Source: Umbelopsis ramanniana AG (taxonomy: Eukaryota > Mucoromycota > Umbelopsidomycetes > Umbelopsidales > Umbelopsidaceae). Taken from it: 64,000 nt of DNA. Below, piece by piece: positions 36,910 to 47,454 of the stretch (its first letter is position 1; each line of letters starts with the position of its first letter). The stretch covers positions 434,001-498,000 of the forward strand of contig NW_026252088.1 of the NCBI RefSeq assembly GCF_025399195.1. Reading direction: 5' to 3'. Under the pieces are notes generated by a model, which was given only the letters and a program-made list of their open reading frames with translations, did no database searches and was not told the DNA's origin. The position numbers were made by a program, and so were the translations under genes.

Positions 36910-38493
36910 TTATTTGTCTATATACACTTGAAATTTCAGAACTAGAATGGTTTGATTCAATAAACCTAACACCAGCTCTTCATTATCATCGGCATCGATG
37001 TCACCTAAAGTCATATCATGAATCCAATCTTCGGTTTCGTATGTAGTGAGGTGCTAAAGCGCATTCCGTTAAACGAATTTAATATACATCTGCATACAAA
37101 GATCAAAGTTTGGAAAACAAGTGTTTGGACTTACGTTGCCGTTGTGATACGCCTTTAGCTCATTGCGGTGACCAGCACAAATGAGAACGTCAGGCGAGGT
37201 ATTCTTCAACCCTCTTGGTCTGTATCTTAGTAACTTCGTGACAGGATAGCCAACTGAGAAGAAACTTGATATCTGTATTTTTCAAACCATATGTAAGTAA
37301 TCGCATTAACATCCAAAAACGTCAGCAAAAGTCATTTCATTGCAGTTCTCTGTACTTCTTGCTGTACCTTATAGTTTTCCATTATGTAGATATCACCGTT
37401 CTGTCCAGCTAGCGCAATCTGTTGTTTATCGCAGAATTTGTCTGCATTAGCGTTCCTGGACGAGCGGGAGAAATAGCCGGTGCACATCTGGATAGATAGG
37501 AGGCATGAATTTGTGTCTGGCGCTCTTTCAAACTTGTCGTGACGGCTGTAGATAAACTTACGGTGTTGATTACAGCAGGAAGTGAGATAGTCATTATCCG
37601 CTCGCCCTTGGATAGAAAGTGAAGTAATGGCCAACCATCACAAACCAGTGTATAGGCTATAGAAAGCCCGTCAGTATCCTCGAGCTTGGCAGATAATAAG
37701 CATCTAATGGAGGGTGAGTGCCCAGCTGTCTATGTAGACGGCGTGAAGGAAACATGTGTTAATTTTTCACCATGATGACTGTCAACAGGAGCCTCGACTT
37801 ACCGCGCTTCCAGTATACAATCGAGCGGATTCCTCACCGACGTTGCATCGCCACCGTGAGTCGTGTGGGTGAAAAGAAGTAACAATTCCATCAACGCCAC
37901 CGGATATAATTTCAAACCCTCCGACTAAAAATCATACGAACAACAAAGTTGGGATTTTTTTTCCTGCTGTCAGTCCGAGGGATGCAATCGGTTTCAACAA
38001 GGGTGTGCACTTTTTTTTTTTTTTACATACTTGCGTCCTCATACATTTCAAGGTGAGTGATTGCAGCTCCAATTATCCGTTTACTTAGCATTTGTCGCCT
38101 TGAAAATACCGTAACCGTGCCGTCCGAATCCCCAACAATTAAATCCATCGCGTTAAATCCAGTCACATCATATAAAACTATCGATTGTATAGAACCACTT
38201 TTCGTATCTAAAACGGTGTCTTCCTACAAATCCCGCGAAGTAATCAGTAAGCATTTGCCTTTCTTCGATTATTGTAAGAATGTTCGGTCATTCACCTTTT
38301 CTTCATTAAGAATCAAGATTTTCCCGCTGCTAGTACCAATGAGAATGTCATTTTCTTCGTTGAGTTCTTCCAGAAATGGTTTGCCCACCGTTAGACAAAT
38401 GATGGGATCGTCCAGCTTTCGTTTCCATGAAACATCAAAGCTCAGCTGTAACCCTTCTGCAGTGATACGGGGTCGTTTCGAGGTTTGTGCCAT
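36910..38493 (-). CDS. Beta-propeller-like protein (FG-GAP/WD type), function unknown
   Basis: 360 aa from seven exons: 38296-38493, 38031-38223, 37803-37924, 37562-37729, 37368-37487, 37135-37272, 36910-37053. Five of the six introns lie between complete codons. The sequence shows repeated blade-like units of the type DILIGTSSGKILIL, DLIVGDSDGTVTVF, EIISGGVDGIVTSF, QIALAGQNGDIYIM, DVLICAGHRNELKAY and ELVLGLLNQTILVL, spaced 45-65 residues, which fits a propeller. The last blade has a DIDADDNE loop like the calcium loops of FG-GAP repeats. It recalls ITFG2-like or quinoprotein-like propellers, but orthology is not shown. No signal peptide or membrane span. Likely scaffold function is inference. 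Confidence 0.7.
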
Positions 38494-38607
38494 TTGCGGA
38501 TGTACAGGGAGAAAACTACAGAAAGATATAAAAAATTGACAGGCTTTATTGACGACTTTAAGGTGCGGTCGGGTTATGCAACAAAACCAGTTTTTTTAGC
38601 CCATTCA

Positions 38608-40463
38608 ATGAAAACGCAGACCAATATCAAAACGTTCAAAGCCATAACCATTCCAAGCTTACAAAAGTTTCATTCTCTCGCTAATTGCCTCTATCGCGAG
38701 AGTAAGACTTCTGGTGTGGAAGCTATTGAACACGATCCCTCAAGTATGTTTTTATGACACGGACAAGAATGTATTAAGCAACTAAACTAAACCTCTTACT
38801 GAGCCAGATGACAAAATCTTCACTGTCAGACCCGTCTCTCTTTGGATGGACAAGCTACTCGAGACTGAAAGAAGTAAGCAAGTAAAAAAGGAATCACTCA
38901 GCCCTGGTGTAGAGCGTCAAGTTGTTGAGAAGACGGTAAATACATGATTTATGTTATTTGGCATAAGTTGATTGCTTTCATTCTCACCAACCAACCGTAT
39001 GAATTCAGATGGCTGATAGTTATATGGAGCAATATCTACCTTTGAAATCATCTCCCCAGTTATTGGACGAATACATCTTTTTTGATGGTCGCGTAAGACT
39101 AGGAAAAATTTTAGAAGGTACATGCAAATCAATTTTCGGCTAGGTATAAGCAATGTGTCTCCCGTGCTGACAGTTGAAAACAGATTTGGATGCACTGGCA
39201 GGTGCCATTGCATACAAGCACGTGGATAACCCCGTAGATGCTCCGCCAGTTACTATTGTTACTGCTTCCGTCGACAGACTCGATCTCCTACTTCCTAACA
39301 AGCCTGTAGACTTGAAGCTTTCTGGACATGTTGCCTATGTTGGCAAGAGTTCCATGGAAAGTATGTAAATGATATTGCTTTGCCAAACGAGCATCATATA
39401 CTCTCTGCTAACTCTGCATCATCCTAGTTTTCATCAAGGTTGAGGAAGTGTCGGACTTTAAGCCGTCAGATAAAGCATCGACATGCCCACCATCCGACTT
39501 TACTAGTTTTTCAGCCAACACCTTGCTTGCAACCCGTTTCACCATGGTAGCCATTGATTCTGCCACTCTCAAAAGCGTTAAAGTCAATTCTCTAAAGTTG
39601 CTATCACCAGCCGATCATAGGCTTTTCCGCTTTGCTGAGGATAGCAAAGCACGTAAGCGTAGAGCTGCTGAAGTATCTCTCAGCAAAACACCTCCTACGC
39701 AAGAAGAAAGATTGCATATTCACGATGTTTATTTGAAATACTCGGAATACGACGATAATAAGAAGCCATTGCCAAAGGACATGGCTTGGATTGAGGATAC
39801 GAAAATGGAGAGTAACTTCATTATGCAACCCCAAGATCGAAACATTCATAACAACATTTTTGGTGGATATGTAAGCGGACACATTTTTCATGACTGATAA
39901 TGAATACAGCGACCTCATCCCATGTTATTTAGCTTATGCGACGTGCTTACGAATTGGCCTTTGCCGACGCCAGTATCTTTCTCAAATCAAGATGTGCGAA
40001 CTTGCTTTCCATGGACGAAGTTATCTTCCAACGACCAGTCCATGTTGGATCACTGTTAAAACTGACCTCGCACATTGTGTACGCAGAAGGATATCCACAC
40101 CGGTCTTTCCAAGTAAGTAAACGTCGAGACAATCGTACTGTTCTGTTGAAATCAGCGTTTCTTTTTATCTAATACCGAAACGTGTAGGTACGAGTAGTTG
40201 CTGAGGTAGCGGATATTGAGAAAGATTTGTTGGAAGTCACCAATATATTCTACTTCACACTTTCTACTCGCGATCCCAATGGCAATCGATCGGATGAACA
40301 TCGAGACATGGAAGAACCAGCTGTTCGTCGCATTCTTCCTCATACGTACGGTGAAAGTATGTTATGGCTTGAAGGAAAGCGACGCAGAACTCAAGGTGTA
40401 CGAGCCCGACAGGCTCTGATGAAGCTGATCACACCGGAAGGAACCCAAAACGAGAATATGTAA
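38608..40463 (+). CDS. Acyl-CoA thioesterase, ACOT9-type double hotdog, likely mitochondrial
   Basis: Hydrolyses acyl-CoA to fatty acid and CoA. 482 aa; exons 38608-38743, 38808-38935, 39009-39117, 39184-39360, 39428-39870, 39933-40112, 40188-40463. The first hotdog domain includes RLGKILEDLDALAGAIAYKH and a DLKLSGHVAYVGKSSMEIFI core; the second has RNIHNNIFGGYLMRRAYELA, the HNxxFGG-type active-site block, and FQRPVHVGSLLKLTSHIVY. The block order and spacing fit ACOT9 and its fungal relatives. The N-terminal 35 residues are basic with no acids (MKTQTNIKTFKAITIPS), consistent with mitochondrial import. The gene starts 114 bp from the propeller gene in the opposite direction. Confidence 0.9.
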
Positions 40464-41165
40464 TGGCCAAAAATTAATTTTTTTTTTTCGTACTTTTATT
40501 ACTTAAATTTATATGATACTCCAGCTGTACTTTGCGATTATTAAGTAGTGGATATAAACAGCCATCTATAGAATTTCCATTCAATACATTACGGTCGATA
40601 TGAATTTGGTCTACGGACCGATGTTGAGCGCTCAGTAGCATTTTCTGTTACCTACGCCGCGAACCAATCATCCATTTCCTGCAGCCGAGGAAAGGATTAT
40701 GTAAGAGAGCGGGCTAGTATCAAGTCAGAAAATCCATTTTTCCAGCTGCTCAATGCTGCATTGTAGACCTCAACCGGCTTAGTAGTATCTGTTGTGATTC
40801 ATATACTACCGATTTCCCATTGATGTTCCCATTTTGGTACAGACAAGGAGTTACAATGCAGGACACACATATTCGTCGAGCAAGGAATGATGCTTTACCT
40901 GGGTGCAAAATAGAACGATGTGGTTGAACTTGCTTTACCATGGCCATTCAATTATATTATTAGCAGCAAATTGGTTTGTATTGTATTTTACTTGCCAAGA
41001 TGAATTGTCTCAGATCACTGCAAAAAAGGCCACGATGACAGAAAAAAGCGAGAGAAAAAAAAGGCAAGTGCGACGACAACACGTGGCTCGCTGAAGCAGG
41101 CTTTGTTTCGCCCCACTGTCCATACCACCGCCTCTCCTCCAACTTACTTGGCTTACAGGAACATA
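40464..41165. other. Intergenic region before GUCD1-like gene
   Basis: About 700 bp holding the thioesterase terminator and the promoter of the GUCD1-like gene. Short frames only. No repeat or RNA gene recognised. Confidence 0.5.
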
Positions 41166-42403
41166 ATGAATGATTCCAAATTGATAAATTACAGTCAATA
41201 TGACGATAGTATTGTGCCACATATAATGCAGGTTGGTTGTAATCCACTGGTGATCTGAACCATGCCGTAGTCTTCACGACCCCCATTTAACCACTTCTCT
41301 TTTTGTCATTTCAGAACAGCAACTGGGATTGCGGGCTGGCTTGCATTGCCATGACCATGCGGGCGTTAGGAAAAGACGTCGACATCAACGACTTACGACA
41401 ACACTGCCATGTCAATAGCATATGGACGATAGATCTTGCGTTTCTGTTACGAAATTATGTAGAAGATTTTACCTATTACACAAGCTTTCTTGGAAGCCGG
41501 AAAGAATACCAGCAAAACAAATTTTACCAAGAAACTTTCAGCGAGGACGAGAAGAGAGTGAACAAGCTGTTTGCTATAGCAAAAAGCTGCAATGTGCATG
41601 TTGTCCGAATGTAAGCTCTTGATTCGCTTGTTTTTTCTCTATGTCACTTGGCGGGACGGGCTTGCGATCGATCGGAAATGATCTATGTAATTTTACCTGC
41701 TAAGACCAGTCTTCAATATGTGTGTGGCACGCGAATATATCCGGAAACCCATGCCATGTGTGGGATACTTCTTCGCATCATCTGGTCAATGGCTGACATT
41801 CAATTGCTTTTTTGGATATTCAATTTTTTTTTCTTTATACAGGTTGCTGCCAATAGACGATTTCAAACGGTTCCTGTTCTGTAAAAAGTTTGCCATAATA
41901 ACCCTAGTGAATGCCCGTCTATTGCGATGTCAATGGTGTCTGGTAAGTGAGAACGATGTAGGTCCAATGCGCGCAGAACAAAAATTCACTGATCGGCCGA
42001 CATTGATACATAATAGGACCAAAAAGGATGTTCCGCTTCTGTTTGTGTAGGATTTGATTCTATATTAGACCGAATGAAAGGATATGAGTATATTGGTAAT
42101 TCACATTCTTTTACAATGAAGATGTCAATGGGGGGCAGAAAACGAAGAAATACGGATGTTAATTTTCATTTACAGGTCACTTTATCGTCCTTATCAACTA
42201 CGACCCCAACGAAGATGTCTTCATCTATCGTGATCCAGCACAACAAGATAAGGTATGCGTGATTCAAGCCGATATACTTGATTCTGCTCGACAGTCAATA
42301 GGCACGGACAATGATTGGTAAAGAGAAACTTATTTTGTGATCCAGTAGGGGTTATACACCAAGTTAATGTCTTGTGGTTTTTAGCATCGTGATTCGTATA
42401 TAG
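41166..42403 (+). CDS. GUCD1-like protein (papain-like peptidase C39-type fold)
   Basis: 233 aa; exons 41166-41231, 41315-41610, 41843-41942, 42017-42095, 42176-42317 and 42385-42403. Closely follows human GUCD1 along its length: NSNWDCGLACIAMTMRALGK (HWDCGLAC in human), SIWTIDLAFLLRNY, FYQETFSEDEKRVNKLFA, IITLVNARLLRC, IGHFIVLINYD and IGTDNDCIVIRI. The Cys of DCGLAC and the His of GHFIVL are placed like a cysteine-peptidase dyad. The family name refers to a claimed guanylyl cyclase activity of a plant member; the sequence looks more like a peptidase fold. Exon 4 start was chosen for frame and gives the extra loop before GHFIVL. Function unknown. Confidence 0.85.
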
Positions 42404-42750
42404 TTGAGGCACCCCGGGGACATGTCAATTATGATCTGGATACCAAGCCTGCGACGAAATTTTTCTGGTCTTGCTTTTTTTTGTTTATTATACGCTTCTT
42501 TAGTACCTTTCTATACATATTGAGTTACTGCCTGTTAAAGATTACCGGTCAAGGATATGCTGTCTACAACGCCGTGCGTGAATGACAAGTCGGATGCTGT
42601 GCCAGAATGACGAACCCAACAATCAGTTCATCGGAATTTGAAAAAGGAATCTGAGCACGAAAAAAAATGCTCTCAATAAAAGGGGAAAAATTCAAAAAAC
42701 ATGGTTTTTAGTACGCACTTGTTTCTTACTTCACATCTCATCTTCATAAC
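42404..42750. promoter_or_regulatory. Promoter region of HMG-CoA synthase
   Basis: 347 bp without a gene; A-rich runs and AAAAGGGGAAAAA-type strings near 42680 precede the start. No sterol-response element could be named with confidence. Confidence 0.35.
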
Positions 42751-44506
42751 ATGGCTCGCAACTTTGATCACTATCCCAAGAACGTTGGTATCCTTGCCAT
42801 TCAAACTTACTTTCCTTCTCGTGTAAGTTAAACGCTATGTAATTCTAGTGACACAGCAAGCATCTGCAGTGCAGTGGCGATGACCCTTTGCCCTACCGTA
42901 AAAAGGTCATCATCCGACACCCAGACCTGGCAGATGATGCTCTCATGTCTACTTTATTTCTCATCATAGATCCACATCTGACTTTTTCCTTTCATCTTGT
43001 CGCGTTTAGTATGTAGAGCAAACCGAGATGGAGGCTTTTGACGGTGTCAGTGCTGGAAAGTACGTTATTGGTCTTGGTCAAGAAAGAATGGCTTTCATTG
43101 ATGACAGAGAGGATATCCAATCTATCTGCTTGACTGGTAAGCTTTGTTTGTCTTCTTCTATCGCTCTATAATATGAGCAAGACGTACTTGATGCCAATGC
43201 ACATGTGATGTCTTACCCACTTTGTCTTTCCATGCACGGCTTTCTTCATCCCTAACTAACCTATAATTGATCTGTTTTTTAGCCGTCCAGAACTTGATGG
43301 AATCTTACAAGATCTCTTACAACGATATTGGTCGCCTTGAGGTCGGTACTGAAACCATCATTGACAAGTCCAAGGCTGTCAAGACCACTTTGATGACCTT
43401 GTTCGCTGAGCACGGAAACACTGAGATCGAAGGTATTGATACCACCAATGCTTGCTATGGTGGTACCAGCGCTTTCTTCAACGCTGTCAACTGGGTTGAA
43501 TCTTCTTCATGGGATGGTCGCTATGCGATCGTCGTTGCTGGTGATCTTGCCTTGTATGCTACCGGCGCCGCCCGTCCTACCTCAGGTGCTGGTGTTGTTG
43601 CCATGCTCATTGGCGAGAACGCTCCTCTCGTCCTTGAACGTCAGTTGAGATCTACCTACATGACCCATGCCTACGATTTCTACAAGCCCGATATGCACTC
43701 TGAATATCCCATCGTCGATGGCAAATTCTCCAACACCTGCTACATCCAAGCTTTCGATACTTGCTACAACAAGTACATGGATAGACTCAGTGCCAAGACT
43801 GGAAAGGAGAAGGTTAGCATGGAAGATGTTGACTACCTTGTCTCTCACTCACCCTATGCCAAGCTTGTCAACAAGAGCTTTGCCCGTGCTGTAAGTATTA
43901 TTCTAGCCAAACCGAAAAATTGGGTGCTTTTTTGGATTTCTAACTCCGTTCGTTTAGGCCTATAACGATTTCGTTCGTGACCCCGAGCATCCCAAGTACG
44001 CCGAATTCAAGCAATTTGCCGATATTTCTTACACTGATTCTTTGGAGAGCCGAGATATTGAGAAGGCTTTCATGAACTACACCAAGGAAGGTTATAAGGC
44101 CAAGGTCGGTCCTGCTGCTTATGGTCCCAAGAACATCGGTAACTGCTACACTGCCGCTACCTGGTTCTCTCTTAGCTCTTTGATCTCTGAAGTCTCTTCT
44201 GAGCAATTGCAAAACAAGCGTATCTTGTTGTACTCTTATGGCTCTGGCCTTGCTGCCTCCATGGCTTCTTTCAAGGTTCTTGCCTCCACTGAACAGATCA
44301 AGACCAACCTTAGCCTGAGAGAGAAGTTGGAACAGCGAACCAAGTGCAAGCCCGAGGACTTTGTTGAGGCCATGGCTATCCGTGAAAAGACCCACAATGT
44401 CAAGGACTACACTCCCGTTGGCAGTCTTGATCACATTGCTTCCGGTGTATACTATATCGATACTATTGATGATAAGTGGAGACGTTTCTACAAGCGCAAG
44501 GACTAA
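42751..44506 (+). CDS. Hydroxymethylglutaryl-CoA synthase
   Basis: Condenses acetyl-CoA and acetoacetyl-CoA to HMG-CoA, the step before HMG-CoA reductase in the mevalonate pathway that feeds sterols, carotenoids and prenyl groups. 451 aa, normal length. Exons 42751-42822, 43010-43136, 43283-43890, 43958-44506. Motifs: [31 protein letters not shown] (catalytic Glu), [11 protein letters not shown] with the nucleophilic Cys near residue 123, and [16 protein letters not shown] with the active-site His. No mitochondrial presequence, so cytosolic. Strong codon bias implies high expression. It ends RRFYKRKD, a basic tail common in fungi. Intron 1 (187 nt) contains a GATGACC/GGTCATC inverted repeat. 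Confidence 0.97.
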
Positions 44507-44919
44507 GTCTTTGTTGCTGCCACCAAGTACTCTCTCGATACCACTCTTCCGATGAAGTACTCTCTCTTTTCTTTAATCTGTGAAAAAAATATATATATTT
44601 GTGGCTATTCTCAAGTTTAGAAGACATTTTTGTTTCCCCCCCCCCCCATTTTTTTGTTTTCTCCCTACGACCTAATCATTCAATTTTTATTTCCTCTATA
44701 CTTGTTCATAGCTTGACGGATGTTTATTAGAAAGTCCCGGTCATTCTTCCCGATAATAATATCATCATAAAGACAACTGATTCATTGCATCCTACAGCAT
44801 ACATAGGCTTGAATGTGGTTGACTTGGTGTCCGTTTACTAATCTATAGCTACATGTTGGAGGTTCAAGTGTGTTTTTATTGATGGTGCGTTTTCTGCTTT
44901 CATTGTTGCTTCCTGTGAT
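44507..44919. other. Convergent 3' region with C12 homopolymer
   Basis: 413 bp between the convergent HMG-CoA synthase and beta-galactosidase genes. It holds a run of 12 cytosines at 44636-44647 followed by a T-run. No coding region. Confidence 0.6.
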
Positions 44920-46880
44920 TCAGTTTGATACAATTTGAGGAACACTAGGATTAGGACGATTGGCCCAGCTTCTAGTTGTGATGCCACTAACAGTCGTGGC
45001 GTTCACTTGCTCCAATTCCAGAATGATGATTTCATTCGTGCCTTTTTTCAACCAACAGCCAGGAACATAGAGTTGTTGCTGAGGTCCAATCATCCAGTAT
45101 CGTCCAAGGTTGTTTCCATTCACCCATACCATGCCTTTCGTCCATCCAGGAGTAGATAAGAATGTATCGCCAATGGTGTGCAAGTTAAATGAAGCTTGGT
45201 AGAAAGTAGGTACGTCACTGCTATGGTTGGAGGATTTGGCTGCCTTTATCATGGTAGACGGATTATCCAGAGGCAATGTGTAAATGGACCAGTGTTCTAG
45301 CATTTTTTCATTCAAGGTTACATTTCCGACAATACCCTTGCGTTGATCTGGGATACGAGGCCCGTAGTTGATTCGACCCATGTTTTCAACCAGTAGATCT
45401 ATGCTATCACCCTTGCTGACGGTGAGATTGACGGCCTGAGGCAGTGGGAAAGTACTATCAAATAAGCCTTGTCGCTTGCCGTTCACATATACCAGTATTC
45501 TGTCCCTTGGATAATCACTCAGTTTGAGCATACCACTTGCAGCCATTTGACTAGTGGTTCTATATAAAGTGAAGCCGTTGGACTGGCCCAGCGATTCCAT
45601 GTTCACTGGTTGCTGCTTTATCACCGGTTTTGGTAATGTATCAAAGAGACTAGCGACAGGCTTCATGGTAATGTTGGCAATGGAAATCATGGTTGTTGCC
45701 TTTGGCATCTTGGGAAGTTTTTCTCCTGCGGGTAGGTTTGCTTTGATGGTTTTTTGGATGTCATAGAATAGATCAGTGGGCTGACCACTTTCATCCAACG
45801 GAGCACCATAGTCATAACTGAAATTGAAACTGGTCAAAAACACGGTCATTTTATGCCGTCTAGAAGATATTATATCACTTGCCTTGAGGTCACTGGTGTT
45901 AAAACAGTTGACCAGTCTGCACCAGCACTGAACCCGAAATTAGTTCCTCCATGCACCATATAGAGACTGAAGGAAGAGCCATTCTTGATGAGCCAGTCCA
46001 AGTCACCCATGACCGTCTTGGCTCCATTAGCATCAGTAGTTTGATGTGGAGATCCCCAAAGGTCCAACCACGTAGTGTAATATTCGGCATCGATAAATGG
46101 TCCTGATGAGCTTGTATTGGCGAGGTAGTTTTGGCGGGTCGCAAATGCTCCTTCCACATTGCCGCCCCCGCCGTCTGTTTCAGCTAGCACATTTTCTATC
46201 ACTCCACCTTTCAAATAGCTAATGCCATCGCCATCAGTTGTATACAAAGGGACGTCGAATCCAGCTTCCTTCCACATATCTCTCAGAGTAGATGTATATT
46301 GCTTGTCGGAACCATACGACCCATATTCATTCTCAACTTGAACAAGAATGATCGGCCCACCATTGGTCACAAGCAGTGGCTTGAGTTCTTTGGCCAATCG
46401 TGTAATATAAGACTTTGTGGCGTTCAGAAATGGTTCATTGTTTGATCGAACCACCATGCCGGGTACTTCCGACAGCCATGCTGGAAAGCCTCCCCAGGTG
46501 TGCTCTCCGCATATATAACTACCTGGCCGAAGTAAGACCATGAGGCCTTCCTCTTGCGCTATCTTAAAATATTGTGCCACATTGTTCATTCCAGAGAAAT
46601 CCCAATTCCCTTCCTTTGGCTCTAGGAGGTCCCAGAAAATGTAGGATGATATACTGTTCAGGCCCATGGCTCGAACCTTTTGCAGTCGATCTCGCCAATA
46701 TTGTTGTGGAATGCGCTGTGGATCCATCTGTCCCGCTAGGATCTGAACCGGTTTTCCATGGAGAAGAAAATTTGTCTCATTATAGGTAAATGGGATGGAC
46801 TTGTTGGCGATAGTGACACCCTTTACTACTTCAAGTATCGAGAACAGCGTGCAAATTGTCAATGCGAATACCGACTTCAT
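44920..46880 (-). CDS. Secreted beta-galactosidase, GH35
   Basis: Removes terminal beta-galactose from galactosides. 631 aa; exons 45883-46880 and 44920-45817. Signal peptide at the start (MKSVFALTICTLFSILEVVKG). GH35 blocks: GQMDPQRIPQQYWRDRLQKV, the Gly-Tyr-type LLRPGSYICGE, the acid/base Glu in QVENEYGSYG (about residue 185) and the nucleophile Glu in DAEYYTTWLD (about 263), then LYMVHGGTNFGF. C-terminal beta domains contain the TKGMVWVNGNNLGRYW block. Several N-glycosylation sequons. The intron has a GC donor (AAG/GCAAGT) and an AG acceptor, which rebuilds TSSYDYGAPLDE; a GT donor would break the frame. An alpha-galactosidase gene lies 574 bp upstream on the same strand. Confidence 0.95.
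45818..45882 (-). other. GC-AG intron in GH35 gene
   Basis: 65-nt intron with donor GCAAGT and acceptor TTTCAG. Splicing here rebuilds the conserved SYDYGAP block. Confidence 0.75.
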
Positions 46881-47454
46881 TCTTGAAGAATCGCGGTGGT
46901 GAAATTGGAAATTGAATGAGTAGCCTATCCATACTTAAATGGATCACATCAATTCAATTAATAAATGTGTTCGATCATACGTGAGAACCAAGACTAGCCA
47001 CCAAAGTAATAAACCGGCTGAAATGATCCTACGGTCGATTCAGGTATGAAATTTTCGGTGATACAGCAGCAACACGGATTACTTCAGCAATTTGCTGAAG
47101 TAAACAGGCATATCGATTTCCCACCAAGCGCAAGGTGTCTCCGGGATACGGAGGAATGCAGCAGCTGCAGAGTAATCAGAACCTTAATTTATATTAGTGA
47201 GGATTTGTGCATATACGACTCGGCGTAGGAACAAGGACCATTCTTTTGTGGCTAGAATTTTCAAGGCTAAATTGCGACCCGAGATGTACGACATGTTAAT
47301 GCAAGGGTAGGGCTCACAAAGAAGAGTCGGCAATACAACATCCTCGGGGAGAAAGAGGAAGCCTCCAAATTTGATCGCACTGTTTACTGATATCAAAAAT
47401 AATAAATCAAAAATTATAGGAGAGCTCGTTTGGCTACTTTGTGGCGATATAAAG
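46881..47454. promoter_or_regulatory. Promoter of GH35 gene and 3' region of GH27 gene
   Basis: 574 bp, no coding region. Contains CGG-type triplets (for example GAAATGATCCTACGG region near 47020) but no clear Gal4-like CGG-N11-CCG site was confirmed. AT-rich near 46960. Confidence 0.35.

Noticed and set aside
42823-43009. C/D snoRNA in intron 1 of HMG-CoA synthase
   Set aside because: GCGATGA and CTGA strings are about 90 nt apart, but the C box is imperfect and no terminal stem flanks them. Only a short GATGACC/GGTCATC hairpin is clear.
43940-44434. 164-codon antisense frame over HMG-CoA synthase
   Set aside because: Same codon-bias artefact; the plus strand is the conserved enzyme.
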